The position numbers and the translations under genes were made by a program. From Leptotrichia massiliensis (GTDB lineage: Bacteria; Fusobacteriota; Fusobacteriia; Fusobacteriales; Leptotrichiaceae), in the NCBI RefSeq assembly GCF_900104625.1, contig NZ_FNVZ01000004.1, positions 434,001 through 498,000 of the forward strand: a stretch of DNA of 64,000 bases, written 5' to 3'. Shown in pieces: positions 8,680-18,485 of this stretch. The notes under the pieces were generated by a model. It was not told where the DNA came from. It searched no databases and saw only the letters and a program-made list of their open reading frames with translations. Every line of letters starts with the position of its first letter. The first letter of the stretch is position 1.

Positions 8680-9816
8680 ATGAAAGTATTGGTATTGCAC
8701 GGACATCTTAGTATGGGTGGCGAAGAAAGAGTTTTACTTAGCGTTTTAAAAAATCTGGTGGAACTGAATTACGATGTTGATTTACTTATAACTTGGAATC
8801 ATGGGGAAAATAACTTATTTGAAAATGAAATTCCTGAAAAGGTAAATTATAAATTCTTATTTGATAACTATAATGGTAAAAATAAACTTATTAAAGAAAT
8901 TTATCGAATAAGGGCAAAGGCAACTTATTTGAAAAAGGTCGAAAAAATAATAAAAGAAAAAAAATATGATATTGTTATAGATTATTCTTCAAATTTACTG
9001 AAATATAATAATCTTGATATAAAAGTGCCTGTATTTGCCTGGATTCATTTCTCACTTACTTTTGGAGAGAAACTAAGTGCAGACAAAATAGAAAAATATA
9101 GAAAACAATATAAAAAATATGATAAGATACTGGCAATCTGTGATACAATGAGAGATGAATTTGTAGAAATTTTAGGAATGGAAAAAAATAAAGTAGAACT
9201 TGTCTACAATCCAATAGATTTAGAAGCTATTCGTAAAAAAGCTGAAACTATTGATAAAAAGTATGAAAATTATTTAAAGCAGGACTATTTCTTGCAAGTT
9301 TCACGTCTGACAGAACAAAAGCAGCCTGAACATCTTGTTGACATTTATTATAAGTTAAAGCAGCAAGGCATAAAAGAAAAACTTTATTTCATTGGAAATG
9401 GCGAAAAAATCGAATTAATTAAACAAAAAATTAGAGAATATCATTTAGAAAATGATGTTGTATTATTGGGACAAATTGAAAATCCATATCCTTTTTTTAA
9501 AAACGCAAAATTATTTGTTCATACTGCAAAATATGAAGGTTTGCCAACTGTACTGCTGGAAAGCCTTACTTTGGGAACACCTGTTGTGGCGTATGACTGC
9601 CCTACAGGACCAAAGGATATATTGGGACAAAATAGTGAATATGGAAAATTGATTCCATTAAACGATAAAGATACATTCGTGAAAGAGGTTTACGAATTAA
9701 TGAAAAATGATGAAAAATATGAAAATTATAGAAAAATATCATTAGTTAGAGCTGATGACTTTTCATTACAGAATAACAAAGCAAAATTACAAGCATTAAT
9801 AGAAAATATTAAATAA
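8680..9816 (+). CDS. Glycosyltransferase family 4
   Basis: A GT-B fold retaining glycosyltransferase. The N terminus MKVLVLHGHLSMGGEERVL is a typical GT4 start. The C-terminal donor domain has QVSRLTEQKQPEHLVD, FIGNG, LLGQIENPYPFFKNA and the catalytic-site signature AKYEGLPTVLLESLTLGTP, where the EGLPTVLLE segment supplies the E-x7-E type motif. Cytoplasmic, 378 residues. It is separated from its neighbours by about 140 bp and 94 bp with no terminator seen, so it is probably co-transcribed. Substrate not predictable. Confidence 0.9.
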   Translation: MKVLVLHGHLSMGGEERVLLSVLKNLVELNYDVDLLITWNHGENNLFENEIPEKVNYKFLFDNYNGKNKLIKEIYRIRAKATYLKKVEKIIKEKKYDIVIDYSSNLLKYNNLDIKVPVFAWIHFSLTFGEKLSADKIEKYRKQYKKYDKILAICDTMRDEFVEILGMEKNKVELVYNPIDLEAIRKKAETIDKKYENYLKQDYFLQVSRLTEQKQPEHLVDIYYKLKQQGIKEKLYFIGNGEKIELIKQKIREYHLENDVVLLGQIENPYPFFKNAKLFVHTAKYEGLPTVLLESLTLGTPVVAYDCPTGPKDILGQNSEYGKLIPLNDKDTFVKEVYELMKNDEKYENYRKISLVRADDFSLQNNKAKLQALIENIK

Positions 9817-9910
9817 AACTTTTAATATTCTACAATTTAAATGGCACAGTTAAAATGCTTTAAAAAATTAAAATTTAAGTGATTGATTCTAATATAAGGA
9901 AAGGTTATAT

Positions 9911-11011
9911 ATGGATATAGTAAACAGTATAAAATCTAAAATAATAATATGGCTGTTTGGTACGAAAAAAAAGTATAAAGATATTGATTTAAAGAATATA
10001 AATACGATATTACTTAATCCAAAGGATTCCATTGGAGATACTTTAATGTCTTTTTCTTATGCAAGGCAATTGAAAAAAATGTATCCTAATGCAAAATTAG
10101 GAATGGTAGTGACCGATAGGAATATGGAATTTACAAAATTATGCAATGAAAATGAAAAAATAATAGACAGGATTGTAAAACGTAAAGATGTAATTAAAAA
10201 TCGTAAGAAGTGGGATCTGTTCTTGGATTTTTTGAGTAAGGAAAATACCAAGCGGATGATTTGGAAAAAGATGTTAAGTCCTAAAATTACAATGATTTTT
10301 GGAGAAAGTGACGAAGGACATTATTATAACAGAAAAAATGTAAAAAATTATGATTTTGACTGTACTCCGCCTGTTGAAACACATATTATAGATTATTTGA
10401 TAAATTCTGAATTTTCTAAATATTTTGAAATAGAAAAACAAAAACCGCATATTAAACTTTTGGAAAAATATATTGTAAAAATGGAAAAATTTTGGAAATA
10501 TGATTCTCAAAAAGTTGAAGATAATAATAAAAAAGTAAAAATTTTATTGGTACCGCAAGGAAGCGACAGAGAAATGAAGCCAGAAGAAATTGCTGAGCTA
10601 TTAAATAATATTGAAAATGATAAAATAAAAAATGTGAAAATTATTATGGGTAAAACTGATGGAAGCAAAGAATATTATAAAAAACTAATCAGTTATATAA
10701 ATAAAGATTTGGACATTTCCTTATCCAACAAATTTAACATTAAAGAATATGTTTTGTTTATGGCGACAGCTGACTTAGTAATCGGAGTCGATGGAGGGGC
10801 AGTTCACATAGCTTCTTCACTAAATAAACCTCTTTTGAGCTTTTACGCAAACAATAAATACAATTTATGCAGATGGTCTCCTAAAACAACGACTGATAGC
10901 CTACAAGTAATCTCAAAAACCAGTGGAAACCACAATCAGACATATAATTTTTCACTGTCTGAACCAATAAAATGGTTAAATAATAAAATAGAAGAAATAT
11001 TAAAAAACTAA
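9911..11011 (+). CDS. Heptosyltransferase-like glycosyltransferase (GT9)
   Basis: Second GT9-type protein of the cluster, 366 residues. The N-terminal domain has TILLNPKDSIGDTLMSFSYARQLKKMYP, written here as NPKDSIGDTLMSFSYARQL, the GT9 start motif. The donor domain has LVPQGSDREMKPEEIAELL and GVDGGAVHIASSLNKPLL, where G-x-D-G-G-x-V-H-I-A-S replaces the usual G-N-D-S-x-x-x-H-x-A. A charged insertion (residues about 190-215) separates the domains. Likely adds a core sugar. It is more diverged from WaaF than the gene at 5173, so heptose is not assured. Confidence 0.82.
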   Translation: MDIVNSIKSKIIIWLFGTKKKYKDIDLKNINTILLNPKDSIGDTLMSFSYARQLKKMYPNAKLGMVVTDRNMEFTKLCNENEKIIDRIVKRKDVIKNRKKWDLFLDFLSKENTKRMIWKKMLSPKITMIFGESDEGHYYNRKNVKNYDFDCTPPVETHIIDYLINSEFSKYFEIEKQKPHIKLLEKYIVKMEKFWKYDSQKVEDNNKKVKILLVPQGSDREMKPEEIAELLNNIENDKIKNVKIIMGKTDGSKEYYKKLISYINKDLDISLSNKFNIKEYVLFMATADLVIGVDGGAVHIASSLNKPLLSFYANNKYNLCRWSPKTTTDSLQVISKTSGNHNQTYNFSLSEPIKWLNNKIEEILKN

Positions 11012-11083
11012 CTATAACAAAGGATTATACGTTATCCTCAAACTAACGTAAATAAACGTATCAATACAAGGAATAATAATATA

Positions 11084-12178
11084 ATGAAAAAAATAAACTG
11101 GAAATTTTATAGGCCTTATAGAGATAAACTGATTGATAAAAAAAATGAAATGTTAAGTCATATATTTGATAAAAACAAAAAAGATATCAATTTAGTGCCT
11201 GAAAAAATAAATCGAATTTTATTTTTAAGAACAGATGGAAAAATTGGTGATTATATAATAAGTTCGTTTATTTTTAGAGAATTTAAAAAGCAGTATCCTA
11301 ATATAAAAATTGATGTTGTTGCTGATAAATCTTTGGAAAATTTGTTGAAATTAAGTAAAAATATAGACAAATATTACATTCTTGATAGAAAAAAAATGCA
11401 CGAATGGAGAGATGTTGTAAAAATATTAAGAAAAAACAAATATGATGTTCTATTTGATTCAACAGAGGGACTTAAATATAAGCAAGTTTATCTTTTGAAT
11501 AGGGTAAACGCAACTGTTAATGTCGGGTACAATAAGAATGGCTATAAAATATACAACAAAAACATAAAGCAAAACAATACTTTAAAAATGATAGAAATCT
11601 ATAAACAAATGGTAAAAAGTATAAATATTGAGATAAAAAATACAAACTATGATATACCGATTTCTGAAGAATCTGAAAAAAATGTCGAAACCTTTTTAAA
11701 AGAAAATGATTCAAAGGAAAAATTAATTGCTTTAAACTTTTTTGGAGCTTCAAGAGGCAGAAAAATAAACGCTGAAAATGCTCTCATTATAATAAAAAGA
11801 TTAACTGAAATGTACAAAGGGTATAAAATTATAATACTCGACTCTCCAAACGACAGAGAAACAATTTATAATATACTTGCAAGAACTGATAATAAAAATG
11901 TATTATTTTTTGAAAAATCAAAAACAATTCTTGACTCAATATCAATAATAAAAAAATGTGATTGGGTAGTTTCACTAGATACTTCAATTTTACATATTGC
12001 TGAAGGGCTAGATAAAAAAATAATGGCTTTTTACGGACCTAAAATCAATAAAAATAAATGGCGTATAAAAGAAGAAAATAATGTATTAATTGATTATCCT
12101 GAAAATCGAATTAATGATGTGAATTTTGAAAAACTGTTTGATGATTTATATAATCAGATTAGCTTGCCTGTTATTTAA
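11084..12178 (+). CDS. GT9-like glycosyltransferase
   Basis: Third GT9-type protein, 364 residues. After about 45 residues the GT9 start appears as ILFLRTDGKIGDYIISSFIF, followed by the acceptor-side domain. The donor domain shows LIALNFFGASRGRKI and WVVSLDTSILHIAEGLDKK, a degenerate form of the family's H-x-A motif. The longer basic N-terminal extension (FYRPYRDKL) may associate with membrane lipid. It precedes the double GT2 gene by 32 bp. Diverged enough that the sugar is unknown. Confidence 0.8.
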   Translation: MKKINWKFYRPYRDKLIDKKNEMLSHIFDKNKKDINLVPEKINRILFLRTDGKIGDYIISSFIFREFKKQYPNIKIDVVADKSLENLLKLSKNIDKYYILDRKKMHEWRDVVKILRKNKYDVLFDSTEGLKYKQVYLLNRVNATVNVGYNKNGYKIYNKNIKQNNTLKMIEIYKQMVKSINIEIKNTNYDIPISEESEKNVETFLKENDSKEKLIALNFFGASRGRKINAENALIIIKRLTEMYKGYKIIILDSPNDRETIYNILARTDNKNVLFFEKSKTILDSISIIKKCDWVVSLDTSILHIAEGLDKKIMAFYGPKINKNKWRIKEENNVLIDYPENRINDVNFEKLFDDLYNQISLPVI

Positions 12179-12210
12179 AGAATAAAAAATACGAAATAGG
12201 AGAAATGCTG

Positions 12211-13767
12211 ATGAAATTATCGGTAGGAATAATAACTTTTAATGAAGAAAATAGAATTGGAAAAACTCTAGATTCGGTAAGGGAAATAGCTGATGAAATA
12301 ATAGTTGTTGATAGTGAAAGTACTGATAAAACCGTAGAAATTGCTCTTTCAAAAGGTGCGAAAGTATTTTCTGAAAAATGGAAAGGTTACGGATCTCAAA
12401 AAAATTCTGTACTTGAAAAATGTAAAGGCGAATGGATTTTGTTAATAGACGCTGATGAAGTAATTTCGCAACAATTAAAAGAAAAAATAAAATCTATTAT
12501 AAATAGTGACAATCCATCAAATGAAGTTTACAAAATAAAATTACGAAACATTGCATTCAAGAAAGAAATAAGATTTGGAGGTTGGGATGATTATGTAATC
12601 AGGTTGTGGAAAAATGGTAAAGTTAAAATAAGTGATAGAGAAGTTCATGAACAGTACCAAACTGACAGTAAAGTAGGAAAAATACACGAAATGATAATAC
12701 ATTATACATACGACAGCATCGAAGAATTTTTGGAAAAATTGAACCGGTATACTTCACAAAGTGCAAAAGAATATATAAAAAAAGGAAAAAATCCAAGTTT
12801 TATAAAAATATATTCTAAAATGCTCTTTAGATTTATAAAGATGTATATTTTACAACTGGGCTTTCTAGATGGTTATGAAGGGTATTTACTCGCTAAATAC
12901 AGTTCGATTTATACAATGACAAAATATACTAAATTACGCGAAGAATATTATAATCATTTAGGAAATGACACATCCCTTGTTATTACTACATACAACTGGC
13001 CAAAGGCTCTAGAAATGTGCCTAAACAGTGCATTAAACCAAACTGTTTCTCCGAAAGAAATAATCATTGCCGATGATGGTTCAAAACAGGAAACTATCGA
13101 TTTGGTAAAAAGATTTCAGCAAAGCTATCCGAAAAATAATATTATTCATTCTTGGCAAGAAGATAGGGGATTCCGAGCTGGAATGTCAAGAAATAGAGCA
13201 ATAAACAAGGCAACAGGAAATTATATAATAATAATAGATGGAGACTTGGTATTGAATAGACATTTTGTTGAAGATCATATAAAAAATATGCAAAAAGAAT
13301 GCTTTATTCAAGGTTCAAGAGTTATAACTTCGCCAACTGTTGCAAAACAAATGATGGAAGGCAAAAAAATAAACCTTTTTACTAAAGGTCTAAAAAACAA
13401 TATGAATATGGTGAGAAGCAAATTTCTTTCTAAAATTTTTACAAAGGTAGATAATAACTTACGAGGAATCCGTTCTTGCAATATGTCTTTCTTTAAAGAA
13501 GACTTAATTCGAGTAAATGGCTTTGAAGAAGAAATCGAAGGATGGGGAAGAGAGGATAGTGAACTTGCTGTAAGGCTATTTAATATAGGATGTAAAAAGA
13601 AAAAGCTAAAATTTGAGGCTTTGACTTGCCATTTATATCATAATGAAAATGATAGAAGTAGACTCAAAAAAAATGACGAATACTTGGCAAATGCAATAGA
13701 AAGTAAAAAAACGAAAGCTAAGAAAGGGCTTGATAGATATGAAGGAAGTAACGCTGGTAATAACTAG
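12211..13767 (+). CDS. Two-domain GT2 glycosyltransferase (LPS-core type GT2 fused to a second GT2)
   Basis: Two GT2 modules sit in one 518-residue chain. Residues about 1-245 resemble WaaE/KdtX-type core glucosyltransferases (GIITFNEENRIGKTLDSV, DSESTDKT, DADEVIS). Residues about 250-518 begin a second GT2 (LVITTYNWPKALEMCLNSAL, IADDGSKQET, IDGDLVLN, then GWGREDSELAVRL, an ED catalytic motif of galactosyltransferase-like GT2 proteins). The start is 12211, 7 bases after AGGAGA (12198-12203); the ATG at 12205 overlaps that spacing. The 3' end overlaps the next gene by 29 bp. The fusion suggests two consecutive sugars added by one protein. Confidence 0.86.
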   Translation: MKLSVGIITFNEENRIGKTLDSVREIADEIIVVDSESTDKTVEIALSKGAKVFSEKWKGYGSQKNSVLEKCKGEWILLIDADEVISQQLKEKIKSIINSDNPSNEVYKIKLRNIAFKKEIRFGGWDDYVIRLWKNGKVKISDREVHEQYQTDSKVGKIHEMIIHYTYDSIEEFLEKLNRYTSQSAKEYIKKGKNPSFIKIYSKMLFRFIKMYILQLGFLDGYEGYLLAKYSSIYTMTKYTKLREEYYNHLGNDTSLVITTYNWPKALEMCLNSALNQTVSPKEIIIADDGSKQETIDLVKRFQQSYPKNNIIHSWQEDRGFRAGMSRNRAINKATGNYIIIIDGDLVLNRHFVEDHIKNMQKECFIQGSRVITSPTVAKQMMEGKKINLFTKGLKNNMNMVRSKFLSKIFTKVDNNLRGIRSCNMSFFKEDLIRVNGFEEEIEGWGREDSELAVRLFNIGCKKKKLKFEALTCHLYHNENDRSRLKKNDEYLANAIESKKTKAKKGLDRYEGSNAGNN

Positions 13768-14473
13768 CTGCGGAAGATTCGACTTGCTGGAGGAAACACT
13801 TGATAGTTTTTTTGAATACAATACTTATCCAATCAAAAAAATTATAATAACTGAGGACAGCACAGAAGGTAAAAAGCTAGAAAAGCTAATTTCCAAATAC
13901 AATAATAAAAATCAAAATTTTAAGTTAATAGTAAATGAAGCACGACTAGGACAGTTAAAGTCCATTGACAAAGCTTACCGTGAAATTGATACTGAATACA
14001 TCTTTCACTGTGAAGATGACTGGAGATTCTTAAAAAAGGGATTTATTGAAAAATCAATCGATCTTTTGGAAGAAGATGAAAAAATTTTAGTTATAGGATT
14101 ACGGGATAAAGCAGATTTCGCAAAGGATTTTTTCTATGATGAAGATTATATTTCAAAAACTGGTGAAACATATTACAATGTAAAAGGAGAAATTTTTACT
14201 TATAATCCAGCTTTGAGAAGAAAAAAAGATATGGATTTATTTGGACTACATGAAAAATTAGAAAACCAGAGATACGAAGAAGTTTTATCAAATTTTTATA
14301 AGGAGCATGGATTTAAGGCAATATTTTTTAAAGAGCCATATGTAACTCATATTGGAAATAAAAGACATGTCCATTTTAGTAAAAATAGAAAAAATACTGT
14401 ACTTAGCTTTAAAATTGATAGGCTAATAAAAAAAATACGAGCTAAAATTTTGAAATTCAAAGGAAAAATTTAA
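13739..14473 (+). CDS. GT2-like glycosyltransferase
   Basis: A 244-residue cytoplasmic protein with a GT2 start (VTLVITSCGRFDLLEETLDS), a nucleotide-binding ITED segment, then IFHCEDDWRF, which carries the DXD-like acidic cluster, and a C-terminal basic tail (KIDRLIKKIRAKILKFKGK) that could touch the membrane. The start is put at ATG 13739 with AAAGGG upstream, giving a 29-bp overlap with the previous gene; a TTG at 13730 is the alternative. The overlap argues for translational coupling with the double GT2. Sugar unknown. Confidence 0.82.
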   Translation: MKEVTLVITSCGRFDLLEETLDSFFEYNTYPIKKIIITEDSTEGKKLEKLISKYNNKNQNFKLIVNEARLGQLKSIDKAYREIDTEYIFHCEDDWRFLKKGFIEKSIDLLEEDEKILVIGLRDKADFAKDFFYDEDYISKTGETYYNVKGEIFTYNPALRRKKDMDLFGLHEKLENQRYEEVLSNFYKEHGFKAIFFKEPYVTHIGNKRHVHFSKNRKNTVLSFKIDRLIKKIRAKILKFKGKI

Positions 14474-14725
14474 TCATTTTTCAACAAATATTTTTTCAAT
14501 TTTTAGTTGTTATTTTTTTATATTTCGTATAAAATATAGGTGAAAAAAATTGTAATAAATTAAATATAAAGTTAAGATTATTTTATTTAAACTTCTAACA
14601 TTTTAGTTTTATTTATAATTTAATTTTTATAATGGTTAAATCAAATGGTTTTTTTATAATTTTTGTTAAATCAAGATAATTTTTAGTAAAATAATCATAA
14701 TTCCTAATAGAAAAGGAAGGAAAAA

Positions 14726-15802
14726 ATGTTATATATATATTTATTTTTAATAATAGGTCTAATATTTTTAGTATTTATTATTTACAACAAAACTAGAAAA
14801 AATTTCGTTTTGTGCCTTATGTATCACAGTGTTGACAGTGAAAAAGGGAAAGGTGGAATTTTTTTAGATGAATTTCAAGAACATATAAAATGGATAAAAG
14901 ATAAAAAAACTTTTAAAATGGAAGAATTAAAGAATTTAAATTATACATTGCCACAAAATTCAATATTGATAACTTTTGATGATGGCTATAAAAATAATTA
15001 TACTTTGGCTTTTCCAATTTTAAAAAAATACAATATGAAAGCAACAATATTTTTGAATACAAAATTTATTGGAGAAGATGAGGCTTATCTCAATTGGGAC
15101 GAGATTAAGGAAATGTATCAAAGCGGATTGATTGATTTTCAGCTTCATACACATTCGCATCAATTAACAATAAAGGATATTGAAGTACTTGCTTTTTACA
15201 GCAATGAAAGTTCACCATATTTTAAAAGAGAAAGTCATAGTTTATTTTTTGAAGGAAATTATGATCAAAAAAAAGATATGGAAAAGTTAAATGGACTTCC
15301 TGTATTCAAATTAAGAAGTAAAATTTCAATTCCTGGATACAGACCAAAGAAGGATTTTGTACAAAAATATCGAAATATTGCACAACTTCAGGAAAATAAT
15401 AAATCTGAAAACGAAAAAAAGGAATTTTTGAATAAATTGTTTAAAGAAAAGCAAAATGAATTTTTTGACAAAATTAGTGAAGAAGAATTTAGAAAAAATG
15501 TAGAATTTGAAATTCTGGAAAATAAAAGGATTATTCAAGAAAAACTTGGAAAAACTCCAGATTGTTTGGCTTATCCTTGGGGACACCGATACAAAGGAAA
15601 CCGTGAAGATATAAGAAAACTAGGTGTCGATGTGTTTATTACTACTAGAAAAGGCGTAAATTCCTTAAAACTTAATAAAAATTGGATTTACCGTGTAAGC
15701 GGAGATGACTTTGAGAGTTTTGATGAGTTTAAAAGGGAATTGACTGATGGTAGCGGTGCATATTACAGAAAATTACGAAATATTTTTGTAAAAAAACATT
15801 AA
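14726..15802 (+). CDS. Membrane-anchored polysaccharide deacetylase family protein
   Basis: NodB-fold enzymes remove N-acetyl (or other acyl) groups from glycans. One N-terminal membrane segment (residues about 2-20) anchors the protein. The catalytic core shows LITFDDGYKNN (metal-binding TFDDG), later the metal-binding HTHSH, and near the C terminus CLAYPWGHRYKG. Between HTHSH and that motif lies a charged insertion of about 100 residues, longer than usual. About 250 bp of AT-rich DNA separates it from the GT2 gene. It probably trims the surface glycan made by this cluster; the substrate is not shown. Confidence 0.85.
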   Translation: MLYIYLFLIIGLIFLVFIIYNKTRKNFVLCLMYHSVDSEKGKGGIFLDEFQEHIKWIKDKKTFKMEELKNLNYTLPQNSILITFDDGYKNNYTLAFPILKKYNMKATIFLNTKFIGEDEAYLNWDEIKEMYQSGLIDFQLHTHSHQLTIKDIEVLAFYSNESSPYFKRESHSLFFEGNYDQKKDMEKLNGLPVFKLRSKISIPGYRPKKDFVQKYRNIAQLQENNKSENEKKEFLNKLFKEKQNEFFDKISEEEFRKNVEFEILENKRIIQEKLGKTPDCLAYPWGHRYKGNREDIRKLGVDVFITTRKGVNSLKLNKNWIYRVSGDDFESFDEFKRELTDGSGAYYRKLRNIFVKKH

Positions 15803-15955
15803 TCTGAAAATAAATAAAAAATGATTTAAAATTTATTCAAGTCTAAAAAGATTGAACTAACTTAAAGAATAATAAATCATAGCTTGACGTAAAATGTAAG
15901 TTCACTTTTAAAATAATTTTACATACAAGTAAAGAACGAAAGGCAAATTAAACAT

Positions 15956-17713
15956 ATGAAAAATATAAAATTAGATTTTGGAGGAATTCAAAAACTGAAA
16001 AAATATATAAAAAAATACTATATATTAATTATACTGAATATTCTGTTGGCAACAATGTCATCTCTTGTTTCATCCGCTCCAATAATGCTTATACAAAGGC
16101 TGTTTGACAAGGGGATTGCAGGAAAAAATGAAAAGGATATTCTTTATGCGGCTGGAGCAATGATAATGCTCGCTATAATTGGTGCGATACTGATGTACTG
16201 GAATACTATTTTCTCAACGGTAATATCGTCATCTATTTATAAAGATATTGTTACTGATATTTACAATAAAATACAAACTTTGGATATGGAATATTTTGCA
16301 GGGAAAAAAATAGGGGATATGATGACACGGGTAATGACAGATCCCAGTAATATAAATTCCATTATACTGGAAGTTTTCAATATGATACCCGAAGTTATAA
16401 AAGTAATAGTCTGTATGGGTATAGCATTTTACGTAGATTTTGACTTGACACTTGGGGTAATGATTGTAACTCCCATTTTAATAGTAACCGTCAGAAGATA
16501 TGCAAAAAAACTGAAACGTTCCGGTAAGGACAGACAGGAAGCAATCGACAGCTTAAATTCAAAATTACAGGAAACATTGGCTGGAATACGGATTATAAGG
16601 GCATTTGCAACAGAAAAGTCTGAAATAAAGGATTTTAACAAAAAAAATATAAATCTAAAGAGAATTGCTATCAGAACTGCCCGATATAATGCAAAAGCCA
16701 ATTCAATAATGGAAGCCTTGAATTATATAATTGTAGCATTGCTGTTATTATTTGGAGGTTATCGTGTTTTAAGGGCTCATAACTTTACTGCAGGAGATTT
16801 TATCACAATAGTAGGTGCAATTTCATCAATGTACACACCTGCAAGACGTGCTATAACTCGATTTAACGCAATAAGCGTAAACTTGTCTTCAATTACAAGA
16901 GTTTCAGAAATTCTTGAAGAAATGCCATCTATTGTAAATAATCCAAATTGCGTAAAATTTGAAAATTTTTCAAATGATATAAATTTTGAAAATGTTGATT
17001 TTAAATATAAAGACAATCCTGAAAAAATATTAAAGGATATCAACTTAACCGTCAAGAAAGGTGAAACTGTTGCATTTGTGGGAAATTCCGGTGGCGGAAA
17101 ATCTACACTCGTAAATTTGATTCCAAGATTTTTTGATGTATCTCGTGGTTCTTTGAAAATTGATGGGACTGATATTAGAGACTATGATGTTAAAAGTTTA
17201 CGAAAGGCAATAGGAATTGTACCACAGGAAACATTTTTATTTTCAGGAACAATACTTAGTAATATAAAATACAGCCGTCAGGATGCTACTTTAGAGGAAG
17301 TTGTGGAGGCTGCTAAACAAGCCAATGCACATGAATTTATTCAAAATCTCTCTGAGGGATATGATACCGAAATTGGGGAACGTGGTGTCAAATTATCTGG
17401 TGGACAAAAACAAAGAATTGCAATTGCACGTGCAATTTTAGAAAATCCTCAAATCTTAATTTTAGATGAAGCTACATCAGCGCTTGATAATGAATCTGAA
17501 AAGCTTGTTCAGGACGCACTCGAAAAACTTATGAAAGGAAAAACTACATTTGTTATAGCTCATAGGTTGACAACAATCGAAAATAGTAATAAAATAGTAG
17601 TGATACAGAAAGGTGAAATAAAAGAAATAGGAAACCATAATGAATTATTAAGCAAAAACGGAATTTACAAAGCATTATATAATAAAAATTTTGATATATC
17701 TAAAAAAAATTAA
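15956..17713 (+). CDS. msbA: MsbA-type lipid/LPS ABC exporter (fused permease-ATPase)
   Basis: A half-transporter of 585 residues that would flip lipid A-core or a related glycolipid as a homodimer. Residues about 20-310 form the six-helix permease domain. The ATPase has Walker A GNSGGGKST near residue 376, a Q-loop VPQETFLFSGT, signature LSGGQKQRIAIARAI near 480 and Walker B ILILDEATSALD near 500, plus the switch His in VIAHRLTT. Its place at the end of the LPS cluster supports a lipid A role, although generic multidrug exporters of the same family look alike. Confidence 0.85.
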   Translation: MKNIKLDFGGIQKLKKYIKKYYILIILNILLATMSSLVSSAPIMLIQRLFDKGIAGKNEKDILYAAGAMIMLAIIGAILMYWNTIFSTVISSSIYKDIVTDIYNKIQTLDMEYFAGKKIGDMMTRVMTDPSNINSIILEVFNMIPEVIKVIVCMGIAFYVDFDLTLGVMIVTPILIVTVRRYAKKLKRSGKDRQEAIDSLNSKLQETLAGIRIIRAFATEKSEIKDFNKKNINLKRIAIRTARYNAKANSIMEALNYIIVALLLLFGGYRVLRAHNFTAGDFITIVGAISSMYTPARRAITRFNAISVNLSSITRVSEILEEMPSIVNNPNCVKFENFSNDINFENVDFKYKDNPEKILKDINLTVKKGETVAFVGNSGGGKSTLVNLIPRFFDVSRGSLKIDGTDIRDYDVKSLRKAIGIVPQETFLFSGTILSNIKYSRQDATLEEVVEAAKQANAHEFIQNLSEGYDTEIGERGVKLSGGQKQRIAIARAILENPQILILDEATSALDNESEKLVQDALEKLMKGKTTFVIAHRLTTIENSNKIVVIQKGEIKEIGNHNELLSKNGIYKALYNKNFDISKKN

Positions 17714-17781
17714 TAAAAATTGGTTATTATTAGATTTAAAATTATATTTTGCTAAAAAAATTAAAAAGAAGGAGAAGAAAA

Positions 17782-18378
17782 ATGAAACAGATAAAAGGAA
17801 TTATTTTATTTTTAATGTCAATAGTATTAGTAGCATTTGGAAGCCAAGATTCAAAAAATTCTAAAAATTTGGTAAAACAGCTTGAAGACGAAACAAAAAA
17901 AGTTGGCGATAGAATAAAAGACATAAAAGAAGAAAAAACTGCAAAAATTGAAACTAAAAAGAGTGAACAAAAACAAGCAGTACAGCAACCAACTTCACAA
18001 CAACCACCAGTTGCAGCAAATCCGACTCAAACTCAGCCAACTGTTGTACAACCTACACCTAATACACCAACACAACCTACACAAGTAGCTTCTTCGGATA
18101 CAACAAATCCAGCATTTGCACTTAATGATGGTGGTAAAGAAAATGGTAAAAAAGAAAATAGAAAAAACAGAAGAAATAACAAAAATATAGCTAAAGCACC
18201 AAAACACAGCCGTCTAAAAGATACTTCTTCTTCATCTGCTGGACAAGAAAAAACATCTAAATCTCAAGATTCTGCTCCAAAATCATCAGGAAGTGGAAGT
18301 TCTAATGGAAGTAGTAGTGGAAGCAGCAGTTCAGGATCATCTTCGTCAGGTGGAGGAGATTCAAGTTCATCGGAATAA
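17782..18378 (+). CDS. Exported low-complexity protein (Gln/Pro/Thr then Ser/Gly-rich)
   Basis: Function not recognised. The 198-residue product has an N-terminal signal-like segment (residues 1-20, basic start, hydrophobic core ending VAFGS), with no lipobox cysteine. A charged helical stretch follows (residues about 22-65), then a Q/P/T-rich stretch, a lysine/asparagine-rich stretch with KKENRKNRRNNKN, and a C-terminal run of Ser and Gly ending SSSSE. The start at 17782 has AAGGAGA upstream; an open frame extends back to 17749 without a ribosome site. It begins 68 bp after msbA. A surface-exposed or wall-spanning role is only a guess. Confidence 0.7.
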   Translation: MKQIKGIILFLMSIVLVAFGSQDSKNSKNLVKQLEDETKKVGDRIKDIKEEKTAKIETKKSEQKQAVQQPTSQQPPVAANPTQTQPTVVQPTPNTPTQPTQVASSDTTNPAFALNDGGKENGKKENRKNRRNNKNIAKAPKHSRLKDTSSSSAGQEKTSKSQDSAPKSSGSGSSNGSSSGSSSSGSSSSGGGDSSSSE

Positions 18379-18485
18379 GTATCTCAATATAATTTGAATT
18401 AATAATTAATCTAAAAAGTTAAGTATACATTTACAAAACTAGGTAAAACATATAATACAGATAAGAAAGGTAGTGAAAATTTAAT

